From the NCBI GenBank assembly GCA_963693365.1, contig CAVNZM010000014.1, positions 5,456,001 to 5,520,000 on the forward strand: a DNA stretch of 64,000 bases, given 5' to 3'. The position numbers and the translations under genes are program-made. Positions within the stretch are counted from its first letter, which is position 1; each line of letters begins with the position of its first letter. The stretch comes from Amoebidium appalachense (Eukaryota; Ichthyosporea). Of the stretch, positions 1-30,580 are shown piece after piece. Under the pieces are notes generated by a model that searched no databases, was not told where the DNA came from, and was given only the letters and a program-made list of their open reading frames with translations.

Positions 1-108
1 TGGTCACTAACCCCCCCCCCCCTCCCCCCTCCCCCCACTCCACCCCCACCCTCACCCCCTGCTCCCCTCCCCCCCCCCCCCCCCCCCCCCCATCCCGGCA
101 AAACACAG

Positions 109-18605
<18,497 letters not shown>

Positions 18606-18903
18606 TTCTACGTACATGCACCCAATCGACTCTAATCGGAGGGGACCGATGTGAACGAGATTTTTTTTTTTTCTTTTTCTGAATGTTGTTATTATTGCAG
18701 GCGCATGCTTTGACGGGGTTTTTATACACAATCGAAAGAGCGGTGTCTTTTTTTTTTTTGGCTTTTGTTGTTTCTTTTTTTTGGTTTTGTTTTTTGTGTT
18801 CGGGTGGCAATGGCGGAATTATAATGTCGGCCCAGCCAGCTAGAGTTTTTCAGTGTATGGAGGCCGAAGCTCATTTGCTGGGAGCCAATTTCTCGTTTTT
18901 TGA

Positions 18904-18939
<36 letters not shown>

Positions 18940-19454
18940 TTTTTTTTTTGGTTCACTTTTGCGGCTGAAGGCCGGTGGCAGAGGACGTTTTGCATAGCGG
19001 CATATCCATGGTTCGTTTTGTGAATGACGGATGGTATGTAAAACATAAAATGAAAATCATTGATGTCGATGTGTAAACATTCTGTACGTTCTTTGTATCG
19101 TTTAGTGTTGCCTCCTATGATGCTCTTTGCGCTTTTTTCTCAAGAATGATATGATGCTGAGCCTTAGCGGCTTACCATAAACATAACGTACATACGCACG
19201 CCCGTTTTTTCTGTGCTGTATTTTTCTCGTCTAGTTGTTTGAATATTTTTTGGATTCCCTAATAGATATCTCCCGATTTCATACCCGTCTCTTGAATATC
19301 CCGTACATGTCTCGCGCACCATTGCACCATTTTTGTAATTTGGGGATATATGAAGATATTTGAACATAAATGGCAAAGCTTGGGAAACTGGCATATGTCT
19401 GTCACGGTGACATTATTAATAAAAATCTCTCCTAAAACAGCGTAGCATACATGG

Positions 19455-19485
<31 letters not shown>

Positions 19486-20220
19486 ACCCCACCCCACCCC
19501 CACCGACCCTCCTGCTGCTGATCCCCCCTTCCTCCCCCCCCCCCCCCCCCCCTCCAAGACAACTCCTGGGCCATTTACGCATGTAGAGGCATACTCACCC
19601 ACCCACACACTCCGTGGCACACAAACACACTCACACAAAACCCACATACACATTCCCACATGCACACAGGCATAAGCATACAGGCAAACCACACATGCGT
19701 ACGTGCTGATGCAGCCACGCACGTGCATATGTAACACCACACGATGCATATATGCGCACACATGCATATGTGACACTGTCCGTGCGCGCACACCACCCAC
19801 CCACGCACACACAAACACATGCACTACACACACAAATGTAGGCCCTAGAATAAGCAAATTCATGGCCGTGCGCGTAGCTACCGGTACCCACCACCACCAA
19901 TTTCCCACCCCACACCAAATGCATTGCTACTAAATATATTGATCAGCATATCCATATGCTCACGCGCATTTTCACAAACTATAGCTAGACCACAGCCGCT
20001 CCAGTCAAACCCCAAAAGGCTGCAAGAATTTGCAGGGCAATGTCACTATCAGCGGTTTTTTTAAAAAGACTTCGCATGGCGGACATGTACTGACTGTTGA
20101 ATTCGAGACCTGTACCACCGCTAGGGCAGCCTCACATCTTCGTATGGATGACTCCCCCCCCCCCCCCTCCCCCCCCCCCCCCCCCCCCCCCCCTCTCCCC
20201 CCGAGGGGTCAACACATGTG

Positions 20221-20251
<31 letters not shown>

Positions 20252-20332
20252 CCGCACACACACACACACACACACCTGCACACACACACACGGCTGTCAC
20301 ACACAGAGACAGACAGTCACGCACACACACAC

Positions 20333-20390
<58 letters not shown>

Positions 20391-20857
20391 GCTACTAGTT
20401 CAGGGTTCGTTGTTTCCCTTTGAAACATCATCCATCGAACTGTCAGTGACATATGGTTTAATTTAAAAGATTTACACGGCCTTTTTCTTAGAAAAACGAA
20501 CAGGAGCACTGCACCTTGATAATATGTGTATTTCATGGCTTCCTGTGTTTTACTGCTTCTGCCGCCTAAAACGCAAAGCCGGTGCCGCAGGCACCCCCAA
20601 GCGGTGTCTAACTAAACCATAAGTTAGGGAGGCTGTTCATATGCGAGAGCACATAGACCAACTATCCAATCACAAAGCAGTTTTCAGAAATCTGTTGCGT
20701 ATCGTATCACAATATATATATTGGAAAAGGGGTGGAGGTTCATTATCGTGTATATCTCGATGTATCTAGCCCAGCACCTTGCAAATTTGGAGGCACGGTT
20801 TACCTGGTGCCAGCACCAGAACACAGCCTCACATCTATGTGCCAATAATAAAGAGCA

Positions 20858-20889
<32 letters not shown>

Positions 20890-21395
20890 TTCCCTCCCCT
20901 CCCCTCCCCCCAACCTTGAGAGATTGGATACATTTCGGTTATGCCATAAGTCCCAACCTATAGGCATCAAATATACTAAATAAGACAATCGGAAAACACC
21001 ACAATGACAGCCTGAGGTTCAAACCCGGGGCAGTACACTAATTTACACAACAAAACTGCACGCATAGCATCATCATGATGGTGTTGCGAGTGGAAAGGTT
21101 ACAAATCTCAAAACCCCCTACTAAAATTACAGTGAATATGTTCAGGAGGGTCAAGTTTTCTTGGGTGTATGCCAGCCACTTCCTCTCGACTCCAGCCATT
21201 TAAGTTCCACATGGCGAGTGTACACTGTGACACAACTATCATAATTCCACTTCCTGCACTCGATCATGGTAGATGCTGCACAAGAAATTCCACTTCCTGC
21301 ACTCGATCGTGGTAGATGCTGCACAAGAAATTTCACTTCCTGCACTCGATCATGGTAGATGCTGCACAAGAAATTTCACTTCCGGCACTCAACCA
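18606..21395. other. Intergenic region between the convergent BIG and NSE1 genes
   Basis: No gene was found. The left part should contain the BIG 3' untranslated region; an AATAAA is at 19418-19423, rather distant from the stop. Simple repeats include poly-C at 18905-18936, 19456-19486 and 20857-20888, and a (CA)n/(CG)n stretch at 20219-20389. The sequence at 19000-19440 and 20400-21240 is of ordinary complexity without conserved coding signal. Confidence 0.6.
21247..21395. repeat. 43-bp minisatellite abutting the NSE1 stop codon
   Basis: Three near-identical 43-bp units begin CCACTTCCTGCACTCGAT at 21247, 21290 and 21333. A fourth partial unit (21376-21395) ends directly at the complement of the NSE1 TGA (21396-21398). 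Because NSE1 is on the minus strand, the array is the first part of its 3' untranslated region. Confidence 0.9.
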
Positions 21396-21779
21396 TCAGC
21401 GGTCTCGGTTGGCTCTGGATCTCTTCTCGCCTTGCTCCCGTTCGGCCTCAGCTGTGAGAATTTACAGAAGGATTAGTTTCCGGGTGGAGGGGGGTGGTTG
21501 GCAGGTGGTTGTGGTGGTGGTTGTCTGCAAGGGTATAATGCTTGTGTGTGAGTGGGTGGGTGGGGGGGGGGGGGGAGGGGGAGGGGGGGGGGGGGGGGGG
21601 GGTTGAATGCGGAACACGGTACGAAGTACGCATACACGAAGAGAAGCATGGTGCAGGACACATGCAAAGGCAAACATTCAAGTATGCAACATCAGCCATA
21701 CGCACAGTATGCGTCATAAGCAGAGGGGGGATCTGTAAGGATGAAGGCCAACAACAGTGGCACAAAGCTGTGTGCGTGC

Positions 21780-21847
<68 letters not shown>

Positions 21848-23831
21848 ATGTGCGTGTGTGTTTGCGCGCGCGGCTGCATGTGTGTGAGCGGGCGCGGGTG
21901 CGTGGGTGTGTGTGCCTAAATGTGTGAAGGTTTGTGCAGCTGTTTAAAAGATAAATGTCTTTACATGTGTGTATATCTGTGTAACTGGGTGTGTAGATTC
22001 ATGCAGGCATTAGGTGTGTTTGCTCGCTTCTCTGTGCGAGAATGTTTGTATGTGCGTGTCATGGTCTAGGTGCAGAGTGTGCTGACATGAGTCCTAGAGA
22101 GAAAGACATCGACTGTGCGTGTTTGTGTGTGTGGTGGTGGGCAGGGGGAGGGGGGGGGGAGGGGGGGGGGGAGAGAGAGGGTTGCCGGAGGGGGGTGGGG
22201 AGGGAGAGGCGAGGGAGGGGAAGAGGGGGTGCCGGGGAGAGGGGAGGGGGGGAGGGGGGGCCATCCATACGTGAGACATCTCTAGGCCATGGCTCACGGC
22301 ACTGACTGCACACTGCATGGGATGTGCCCAGCTGCTGCTGAAGACGACGGGCACAAAGGTCATGCAGACGAGTATCACAGTTACGACAGGTGGCACCCTG
22401 CACGTGTGGGGGGGAGGGAGGGGGGGGGGGGGGAGGGGGGAAGGGGGTGAGAGGGGAGAGGAGGGGGGGGGGGGGGGGGGGGGAGAGTGTGTGTATGTGG
22501 GGAGGTAAGGGAGGGAAGGAGGAGGGAACAGGTGGGGGGATGGGGGTGGGGGTGGGGGGAGGGGGGGGGATTTTGGGAAGGGTGGGTGTGTGTTGGGGAG
22601 GGGGAGCGAGATGGGGGGGGGGGGGGAGAAGAGGGGTTAGAATGCGAATCACCGTGACAAAGTACAATTACAGCATTAAGAAACACTGTGCAGCACATAT
22701 TCAACGGTACATACACATTCAAGTATGCAACATCAGCAACGCGGGCAGTATGCAGCAGAAGGTGGAGCCCACCCTCAGGTATGTGTGTGTGGGCGGGAAA
22801 ATGGGTGGGGGGGGGGTTTTGGATGGTGGATGGTTGTTGTGGGGGGGGGGGGGGGGGGGGAGGTTGGAAGGGAAGTGTGTGTGTGTGGGGGTTGTTGTAA
22901 AGGGGAAGGGGGGAGGGGGGGGGGGGGAGGGGGGGGGGGGGGAAGGAGGCTGGGTGTGTGTATATGTATGTGGTGGGAAGGGGAAAGAGGTGATGGTGTG
23001 TATGGTGTAAGGAGAGGACGCGGAAGTTTCGGTTGTGCTGCGCACACAAAGGCGGAGGAGGGGAAAGCGGAGAGGTGGTAAGAGGAAGACGGGGAGGGGG
23101 GAGGGGGGGGGGGGGGGGGGGAGTTGAAATGTGTTAACATGTACAAAGCAAACAATCACGAGGGACAACACAATGCTGAATCCCTCCGGAATCCGGAAGG
23201 AACACACCATAGTAATCATTATAAGTAAACCGGGGGAGGGGGGGGGGGGGGGGGGGGGGAGGGGGGGGAGGGGGGAGGGGGGGGGCGGGAGGGGGGAAAG
23301 TCATCAAAGGCGGAAGGAAGGTTGGATGTATTAAAGAATACGGGTTGCACATTGGAAAGGGACAACACGATGCAGAGAGCAAGCCATATAAAGAGTATGC
23401 ATAGCAGAGACCATCCTCAGACGGGGCCTGGGCAATGGTCATCCACAATACCCGAACTCCGGGGGGGGGGGGGGGGAGGGGGGGGGGAAGATAATTGGCG
23501 TGGGGCAAAAGGGTTTGGTGGTGGTGGTGGTGAGGGGAGGGAGGGGGGAAGGGATGAAGGAAAAGAGAGGGAAGGGGGGAGGAAGGGGAGGGGGGTTGGG
23601 AAGGGGAGGGGGGGGGGGAAGGGGGGGGGGGGGGGGGGGGGAAGGGAGGGGGGGGGGGGGGGGGGGGGGGAAGGCAAAGACTTGCCCTGACAGCCAGGAC
23701 TTTGCAGATGTCGCAATCAGCCATGTGGTCCTGGTAGTTGTCTCGAAGATATTGGGGTAGCTCCATGAGGGTCCGGGGCCCAAGATACACCTTGGCACTG
23801 GGGGTGTGTGTGTGTGTGTGGGTGTGTGTGT

Positions 23832-23905
<74 letters not shown>

Positions 23906-24073
23906 TGTGTGTGTGGGTGTGTGTGTGGTGAAGTAGCTCCATGAGGGTACGGGGCCCAAGATACACCTTGGCACTGGTGTGTAGGTGGGTGTGTGTGTGG
24001 GGGGGGGGGGGGGGGGGGGGGGAGGGGGGCAGAGGAGAGGGGGGGGGGGAGGAGAGGAAGGGTTAGTGAGTGT

Positions 24074-24116
<43 letters not shown>

Positions 24117-25203
24117 GGGGGGGGGGGGGAGTGAGTGAGTGGGTGTGTGTGTGTGCATGCTTGTGTGTGTGTGTGTATGTGTGTGTATGTGTTCGTGCAA
24201 ACTTGTGTGGGTGCTTGTGTGTGTGTGCGTGTGTGTGTGTGTGTGTGCGCGCGCGCATGTGCGTGCGTGTGTGTGCACATGGGGATTTGTGTGCGGGTGC
24301 ATGTACGTGGTTGTGTGTTCATGTGAATTTGTGAATCGCTCAGTCAGTCCACACACTCGTATTGCAGGACCACACTTACCCATTCCCCCCTCCCCCCTCC
24401 CCCCTCCCCCCTCCCCCCTCCCCCCCCCTTCCGGGCATCTATCCACAATATCCGCCTAAAACTCTTATCAACATGCTCAGAAATCCTTTTCCTCCCCATC
24501 ATTTTGATCCCGCCAAGACTCTTACCCTCTAGCTCCTTTGACCCTTTTGACAGGGATAACACGAGCACACAAAAATATACACTGGAGTCAGTTTAAATAT
24601 TCGTAGCCATGCCAACAGAGAACACCTAGAAGCACCTATAAGGAAGGGTAAGTACCTCGGCCCAACTAGTCCCCTAGCCCAGCCATAGCCAACTCACGCA
24701 CCAATCGAGAAGACAGGTAGCCTAGTCAGTACACGCGACAGTGAGCCATTCAAAACCCAGACACGTGATATGCAGCCAATAAAACCACCCCACTAAAAAC
24801 CAGTTAAGGGATAGGGAGCCAGTCAAAATAAACCCGTAACCTAAAAGAGAGCCAATTAAAACCCAGTAACGTAATAAACATCCAATCAAAAACCCAGTTA
24901 CGTCACTGCGACCCAATCAAACCCCAGAAAAGTGACATTGAGCCAATCAAAAGCAAGACACATGGCATTGATCCAATCAAAACCCATGCACGTGACATTA
25001 AGCCAATGAAAACGCACCCCGACAGCGCCAGCCACGAATCAGCCACCAGCCTCTCGAGTGCCGACTCAACCTCCTGCTTTGTGACTTTTGTCCCCTCCAG
25101 CCGGCCGGCAATAATCTTCACGTCCACTGCATTGATCTCTCCCTCCCGTGACTTGACTATCGACACAACCTATTATCATACCATTGATGTTAGTATCATG
25201 AAT

Positions 25204-25239
<36 letters not shown>

Positions 25240-27014
25240 GAAAGATAAGGGTTGGGAGGGGTTGAAAGGAGGGAGGTGGTGAGAAGGGGGGGGGGGGGAG
25301 TAAGTATATATATAAATACAAAATGTTTGGGGGGGGGGGGGGAGACGAGGGGAGGTGGGGAGGAGGGGGGGGGGGGGGGAGGCGGGGGGGAGAGGGGGGA
25401 GGGGGGAGGGGGGAGGGGAGGGGGTGTTGTCAGCGGGATAGGGAGCATATTATCGGGTTGTGTAAGAACACTAATGAGCGGGGTGAGGGAAGGGAGGTGG
25501 GTTGTGGTATTGTGTATGTACATGTGCTGTGTGTGTGCGGGAATGGGAGACGGGAGCCCAGGGAGGGGGCGTGTGGGGGTGGGGGTGGGGGGGTGGGGGG
25601 GAATAGAGGACACCCCCTATCCCTCCCCCCCCCTTTTTTTGGGAAATCAGCAAGCCAAAGAACACCAAGACTCGGTGGGAAAGTAACGATACATACACGG
25701 TGTTGGGAGTAATTATAAAGGGAAAAGGGAAAGAGGGAGGGGCCACCTGCAGGGGATATTTGTTCCGGGGGGGGGGGGGGGGGGGGGGGGAAGAGGGGGA
25801 GGGGGGGCAAGGAAGGAGGCCTAACGGAGGACACGGGCAGGGGGACCACAGGGGGAAGGGGGGGGGGGGGGGGGGGGGGGGGCACACACAGTAGCCTTGA
25901 AGAGTTCAACCTCCTTGGGGCTCAGACTTGTGGCCAACTGGGCTGCCTCGTCCATGTACGTGTTGACCTGCACACAGATGGAGGTGAGTGAATGGGTCTA
26001 AATGCAGGCGTGGTAAGGTTCTGGGTGTCGTGTTTCTTCTTGTTTTGTGTGCGTGTTTTTTCTTTTTTTTTTTTTTTTTTGTTCTGCTTTGGGTGGGTGG
26101 GTGGGTGGGTGGGTGGGTGGTGCTAGTGTGGGTGGGGGTGGGGCGTATAGGTGGACGGGCAGGCAGGTGTGGTGAAGAGAGAGGGCCAGGGGGATCGGGG
26201 GAGGGGGGGGGGGGGGGGGGGGGGTGTTCTAAGGAGCTGGGTGGCTAGGTGGTTGGGTGCTTGGGGGTTGGGGAAAGTACGGGGGGGTTTCCTAAGCAAT
26301 ATAACCCCTCCCCCGCCTTCCCTGCCCTATCCCCCCGCCCCTCCCCCTCCTCCTTCCCCATCCCCCCCCCCCCCCTCCCCTCCCTTTCTGCCACCCCTCC
26401 CTCCCCTCCCCCTTCCTCCCCTGCCCCCTCCCCCCCCCCCCCCCCCCCCCCCCTTCCCGAGAAGGACCCTTCTTCTACGTCTGCTTGTGACTGATTGCCC
26501 ATAACAAGCATCCACATTAGCCACAGGTCAGCCACGCACAAGATAAAGGGCTAAACCAGCAAGAAGGGCGTGCAGAGGGGGATGGGGGGAAGGGGGGAAG
26601 GGGGGGTAAGAGGCCATTATACAGGCAACCGAACAAACATGCACACGGAATATTGTGGTGAAGGCAACTGCTGCGTGAAACAGAATGTGATGGACGTGCT
26701 TGAGTACTAGAAATAAAGCTCATCGTCGTAGTTTGAATGATGGAGAACATTTAATTGAACATGGTTTCACATACCATTGCCACAATGGTGGTTCCATCCT
26801 CCTCCGATGTGTGCTGTTTGATCTCGAGAGACAGAGCCTGCAGCTGTGCGTTTGCCCTCTGACAAAACTCCCCCAAAGTGAAATCTACATTGCCGTATTC
26901 GTTGCAGTGTGACACCAAGTTCTTTGCTTGATCTTGTTTCAGTAACCTGCCTGCGACTACTCCCTGAACGAAAAGTGCCACTGCCTCCTTCGGACGTTGC
27001 TCTTGGTCAACCAT
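21396..27014 (-). CDS. NSE1: NSE1 (NSMCE1-like), RING-domain subunit of the SMC5/6 complex
   Basis: NSE1 pairs with the MAGE-type subunit NSE3 in the nuclear SMC5/6 complex, which acts in recombinational repair and replication-fork stability. Exons in transcript order: 27014-26775, 25967-25890, 25169-25018, 23797-23686, 22397-22271, 21451-21396. They total 765 nt, giving 254 residues against 266 in human from memory. The ATG has A at -3 and G at +4. The N-terminal winged-helix part includes [20 protein letters not shown] and [19 protein letters not shown]. The C-terminal variant RING has CDIC, then CRNCD, H, C and CSQC, with human spacing. That spacing holds only if exon 4 ends at a GC donor (AG|GCAAGT). 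The protein ends in a basic tail like the human one. The gene is divergent from RPA2 and convergent with BIG. Identification is by recalled similarity and is secure. Confidence 0.93.
21603..21727 (-). repeat. Partial copy of the 452-bp dispersed repeat, reverse orientation
   Basis: The reverse complement runs from GCTTATGACGCATACTG through CTGATGTTGCATACTTGAAT to GCATTCAACCCC and ends in the poly-G run, equivalent to poly-C in the element's own orientation. It lies in the last intron of NSE1. A weaker, more diverged relative lies at 22636-22780, also reversed. Confidence 0.8.
22636..22780 (-). repeat. Diverged relative of the 452-bp repeat
   Basis: On the minus strand it reads CTGAGGGTGGGCTCC, then TGATGTTGCATACTTGAAT, then a divergent middle and CGCATTCTAACCCC next to a C run. 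The order of blocks matches the tandem units, but many bases differ. It lies within an NSE1 intron. Confidence 0.55.
23931..23976 (-). repeat. Duplicated 5' edge of NSE1 exon 4 in the preceding intron
   Basis: This 46-bp segment repeats 23757-23801, the first part of exon 4 with its acceptor, with about one mismatch. Both copies are preceded in transcript direction by (CA)n. The upstream copy continues into an unrelated (CA)n tract, so it is not a usable exon. Confidence 0.85.
24743..25010. repeat. Minisatellite of a 30-bp CCAAT/ACGT unit in NSE1 intron 3
   Basis: About nine degenerate units of roughly 30 bp follow one another, each starting near (A/G)GCCAATCAAAACCCAG and containing an ACGTGAC or ACGTCAC core. 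They end within a few bases of the exon 3 donor at 25017. The units combine the same CCAATCAAA and ACGTCA motifs as the NSE1/RPA2 promoter. Function is unknown; an intronic enhancer or simple minisatellite drift are both possible. Confidence 0.85.
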
Positions 27015-27436
27015 GTTAAACGTGTGTAAGAACAAAGGCAAAGATAAAAGAAAAAGAAAAAAAAGAAGTATATTGTAGAAATGTGAAGACGTAAAGTAAA
27101 TTGAACCCTGTAGACACACGCTAATGTTTTTTAACAAAAAAAAACCCCCAGTCTGTTTCAACGGCGGTTTTCTCTTGCTTATTTATTGTTCGTTCTGATG
27201 ACAGCATGGGTTCCTATTCTCGTCTTGCCTAAGAACTATGAACAACCGAACTCGTTGACCTTTCCCTCCTACACACGCTATTGTGAATAACCAATCAAAA
27301 TTTCAATCAAAAATCTATCTTTATGCCCACTGCTCTATACTAAAAGATTTTTCGCCTAGACACCCTCTCTCTTGTGCCTTTATTCTCCGCTTCGTTTCTT
27401 CGCTCTCGCGCTGCCAGTGCCTGGGGAATCGGGGAG

Positions 27437-27448
27437 TTTCGCGCCAAA
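27437..27448. promoter_or_regulatory. E2F-type site TTTCGCGCCAAA
   Basis: The 12-mer is the classical two-sided E2F/DP consensus, 423 bp from the NSE1 ATG and 405 bp from the RPA2 ATG. It is followed after four bases by TTACGTCA. Confidence 0.7.
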
Positions 27449-27452
27449 ATGC

Positions 27453-27460
27453 TTACGTCA
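27453..27460. promoter_or_regulatory. CRE/ATF-like site TTACGTCA
   Basis: Reverse complement TGACGTAA, a bZIP-type core. It lies between the first E2F site and the CCAAT box at 27476. Confidence 0.45.
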
Positions 27461-27475
27461 TAACCCGCTAACGAG

Positions 27476-27510
27476 CCAATCAAATACATCAAATCGAAAC
27501 GATGCCCAAT
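27476..27510. promoter_or_regulatory. Two CCAAT boxes
   Basis: CCAATCAAA occurs at 27476 and 27506, 30 bp apart, matching the NF-Y core. A third copy, CCAATCAAAA, is at 27291. The 30-bp spacing equals the period of the minisatellite in NSE1 intron 3. Confidence 0.55.
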
Positions 27511-27526
27511 CAAAATACGCGGTGGA

Positions 27527-27542
27527 TTTTTTGGCGGGAAAG
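27527..27542. promoter_or_regulatory. E2F-type site TTTTTTGGCGGGAAAG
   Basis: It contains TTTGGCGGGAAA, a full match to the E2F/DP consensus, 79 bp from the first site. E2F control of RPA2-type genes is well established in plants and animals. Confidence 0.75.
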
Positions 27543-27852
27543 ATCTATAACGTTACGCCATGCGAGAGCTCCAAACAAACACAGCCACATAACTTGAAGA
27601 ACACGAAAACGAAAAAACGCAAAAAAACAAAACAAAAAAAAAACATAGAAAGGTCAAAGATCATATAAACCTTGAATCAGAAGGAATAATAGGGAAAAAG
27701 AAAGGAAACACGTTCACCAGAACTACGCGCTGCACTGAAATCTGTAGTGGCGTTCGTTTTCTTGTTTCTTTGTTATTCAGCACAGCAAGTCTGTGCTTTA
27801 GTGTCATCAGCGACTTTCTCTTCATTCGTCGTCTTACAAGCCCAAAGCAAAA

Positions 27853-29801
27853 ATGTGGCAGGTAAGCACCTGTTTAGTCTCGTTTTTGGCCAGAAGTTCA
27901 TCCTTACACGCTTGTAACGCGTTCCATCCATGCGAACTGTAACTGTGCGCTTCTACGTGTTCTTTGTCTTCCCTGTTTGTATATACGCAAGAGTGTTGTG
28001 CTCACATGAAACCACCACTACGGTTTTCCTGTGCACACCTTCTTCTTTAGTGCAAACCTATCAACCCAGGTTCACACTAATAGTCCTTGCAACTTAACTG
28101 CACGCAAATAATCCTTTCAACCCAGTCTTCTCATCAACAACTTAGCCTCACACAAAAGTGACTATCCTTCACAGGGAAGCCAGGGAGGCGGTTTCATGCG
28201 CGGTGGCAATGATGGTGCCGGCGGGGACACGCGGCCAGCTGGCCCTACCCACTCTTGCCCCCCAGTATCTATCAAGCAGGTGCTCCAGGCCCAGCAAGAC
28301 CTGGGTGATGATCTCTTCAAAATTGACGGCAGGAGCCCAAATCAGGTGCGAACATGGAATGGGGTTGATCGGGAAGTGTAGAAAAAGTGGGCAGAAACTT
28401 GTGTACCAACTTTGTTAGCTTAAAGTGTTGAACTGATGTTGAGGTGGGGGTTCAAATGTTTTGGGATTGTGTGTATATAAAGTGTGTGAAAGTAAGTGAT
28501 TTTGGGTGGGCGCAAATACTTACGGAAAGGTTGTTGGGTAAGAGCAGGGGGGGGGGGGGGGACACTTTTGTATGTGTGTGGACACTTGGAAATTCTTCTT
28601 AACCGCTGCTACAACATACAACCACTACATTGCTCTTAGCAAACGCTTATGTTTTTTGCATCCCTCTAACTTCCCATGTTCATGTTCCGCAGGTTACCTT
28701 TATTGGTCGTATCATGTCCGTGCAGCCACAATCTACGAACGTTGTTTACAAGATAGAGGATGGCACCGGCCAAATTGACGTCAAGTTGTGGGTGGATAAC
28801 GATGACAATGATGCAGAGGCACAAAAACGGGCACAATGGAGGTATGCCTGCAAAACGTACTTGGGCTTGGTGTCTAATGGTTACTACTTGCACCTTGTTC
28901 TCCCCCTCCCCTCGCCCCTCCCCCCACCATAACCACCACCACCACCCACCTACCACCCACTCACCCCCACCCCCACGCCTTCCCTCCCTACCCCCACCCC
29001 CCCCTCCCCCACCCCACCCACCCAACCCCTACCCCACCCTCCACCCCACCCCCGCCCCTTCCCTCCCTACTCCTCCCCCCTGCACCCCCACACCTAACCT
29101 TTTTTTGAAACTGAACCCCAATCCTCATCCCCTGCCGATCCACACACAGACACCCACACCCACACATGCCGATACACACTGCTTGCATTGTGTTTCTTTG
29201 CCTCGTCCCCATACGCACATGCACATGCACAGACACACCTTCACACCCACCTCTCACACTGCATCATCTTCTCCCCTCCCCCCCCCCCCGCCCCCCACCC
29301 ACCCACCCCCCATCCCAACCCCCCTTTTCCCGTCCCCACCCGGATCCCACATCCCCACATCCGTGCTCTCACTTTCACGTCCTCTTTCATATATATTCTC
29401 CCTTTGCCCTCACAGCCCTTCCTCACACCTAGCCGTCCCCTCCCCCCAATCTCATCCTGCTTGAACCCCCCTCAACCCCTCCCCCGCCTCTCCCAATGCA
29501 CACACACCTCTGAAATCAACTTTTACTGAGAGGTTCTCGCTTCTCCGTGTCAACACTATTCTCGTTTTCTGCTCTAACACTTCTTCCCACCACGCAGGGA
29601 GGGAGTATACGTGCGTGTTGTCGGTCAGATCCGGTCGTTCCAGGAAACACGCAGCATCGTAGCGTACCACATCAAGACCATCCAAGACTTCAACGAGGTG
29701 ACCTACCACCTACTGCAGACCATCCACACCCACCTCACCGTCACAAAGGGCAGCACGGTACTTTATCTCCCCCCCCCCCCCCCCCCCCCCCCCCCTCCCC
29801 C

Positions 29802-29835
<34 letters not shown>

Positions 29836-30223
29836 CGCCCACCCGCCACCCACCCACCCACCCACCCCGCCTCCCTCCCCCCCCCTCCCCCCCCTCCCCT
29901 TTGCCTCTTCCTTCCCCTTTTTAGTTTTTCTTTCTTGCTCTTTCATGGGATGCTCCCTTTCTCTCTCTCCCTCCCTGCCCCACCTCTTTCCATCATCGCC
30001 AATCATCTCCCACTCACCCCTCTCCCTCTGTACCTCATCCTCCGGTCCCCCCCCCCCCCCCCCCCCCTCTCCCCGATTGCCTGCATGTACCTTCTGCCCA
30101 ATTTCTCTCAGTGACTCCCCCTCTCCCCAGCCATCTCCTCTCTCTCCCTCTCTCTCTCTCTCTCCCTCTCTCCCTCTCTCTCTCCCTCTCCCTCTCCCTC
30201 TCTCCCTGTCCCTCTCCCTCTCC

Positions 30224-30305
<82 letters not shown>

Positions 30306-30492
30306 CCTCCCTTTCCCTCTCTCTCTACTCCATTTCCCCCCCCCTTCCCTTCTTCCTCCTCCCCCCCGCTCCCCCTTTCCTACATCTGTACTGCTCTGGT
30401 TGGCGTGTTAACCTCCTCTCTGATCTCCCCCCCCCCCCCCCCACACACACACACACACACACAGAGACACACACCCTCCCTCCCCACGCCGG

Positions 30493-30580
<88 letters not shown>

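Larger units (their letters stand above)
21452..26774 (-). repeat. NSE1 introns: poly-G/(GT)n tracts (poly-C/(CA)n in the sense strand)
   Basis: On the plus strand the five introns show long G runs at 21560-21602, 22140-22260, 22408-22628, 22840-23118, 23234-23300, 23461-23670, 23831-23862, 24000-24130, 25204-25238 and 25770-25882, and (GT)n at 21780-21846 and 23864-23905. In the direction of transcription these are poly-C and (CA)n, the same polarity as in the BIG and RPA2 introns. Confidence 0.85.
27015..27852. promoter_or_regulatory. Divergent promoter shared by NSE1 (minus) and RPA2 (plus)
   Basis: The two start codons are 838 bp apart with no simple repeat between, in contrast to nearly all other non-coding DNA here. 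A roughly 100-bp core (27437-27542) carries two E2F-type sites, two CCAAT boxes and a CRE-like site. A third CCAAT box is at 27291. A TATAAA is at 27664-27669, about 185 bp before the RPA2 ATG. Co-regulation at S phase is an inference from these motifs and the gene functions. Confidence 0.75.
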
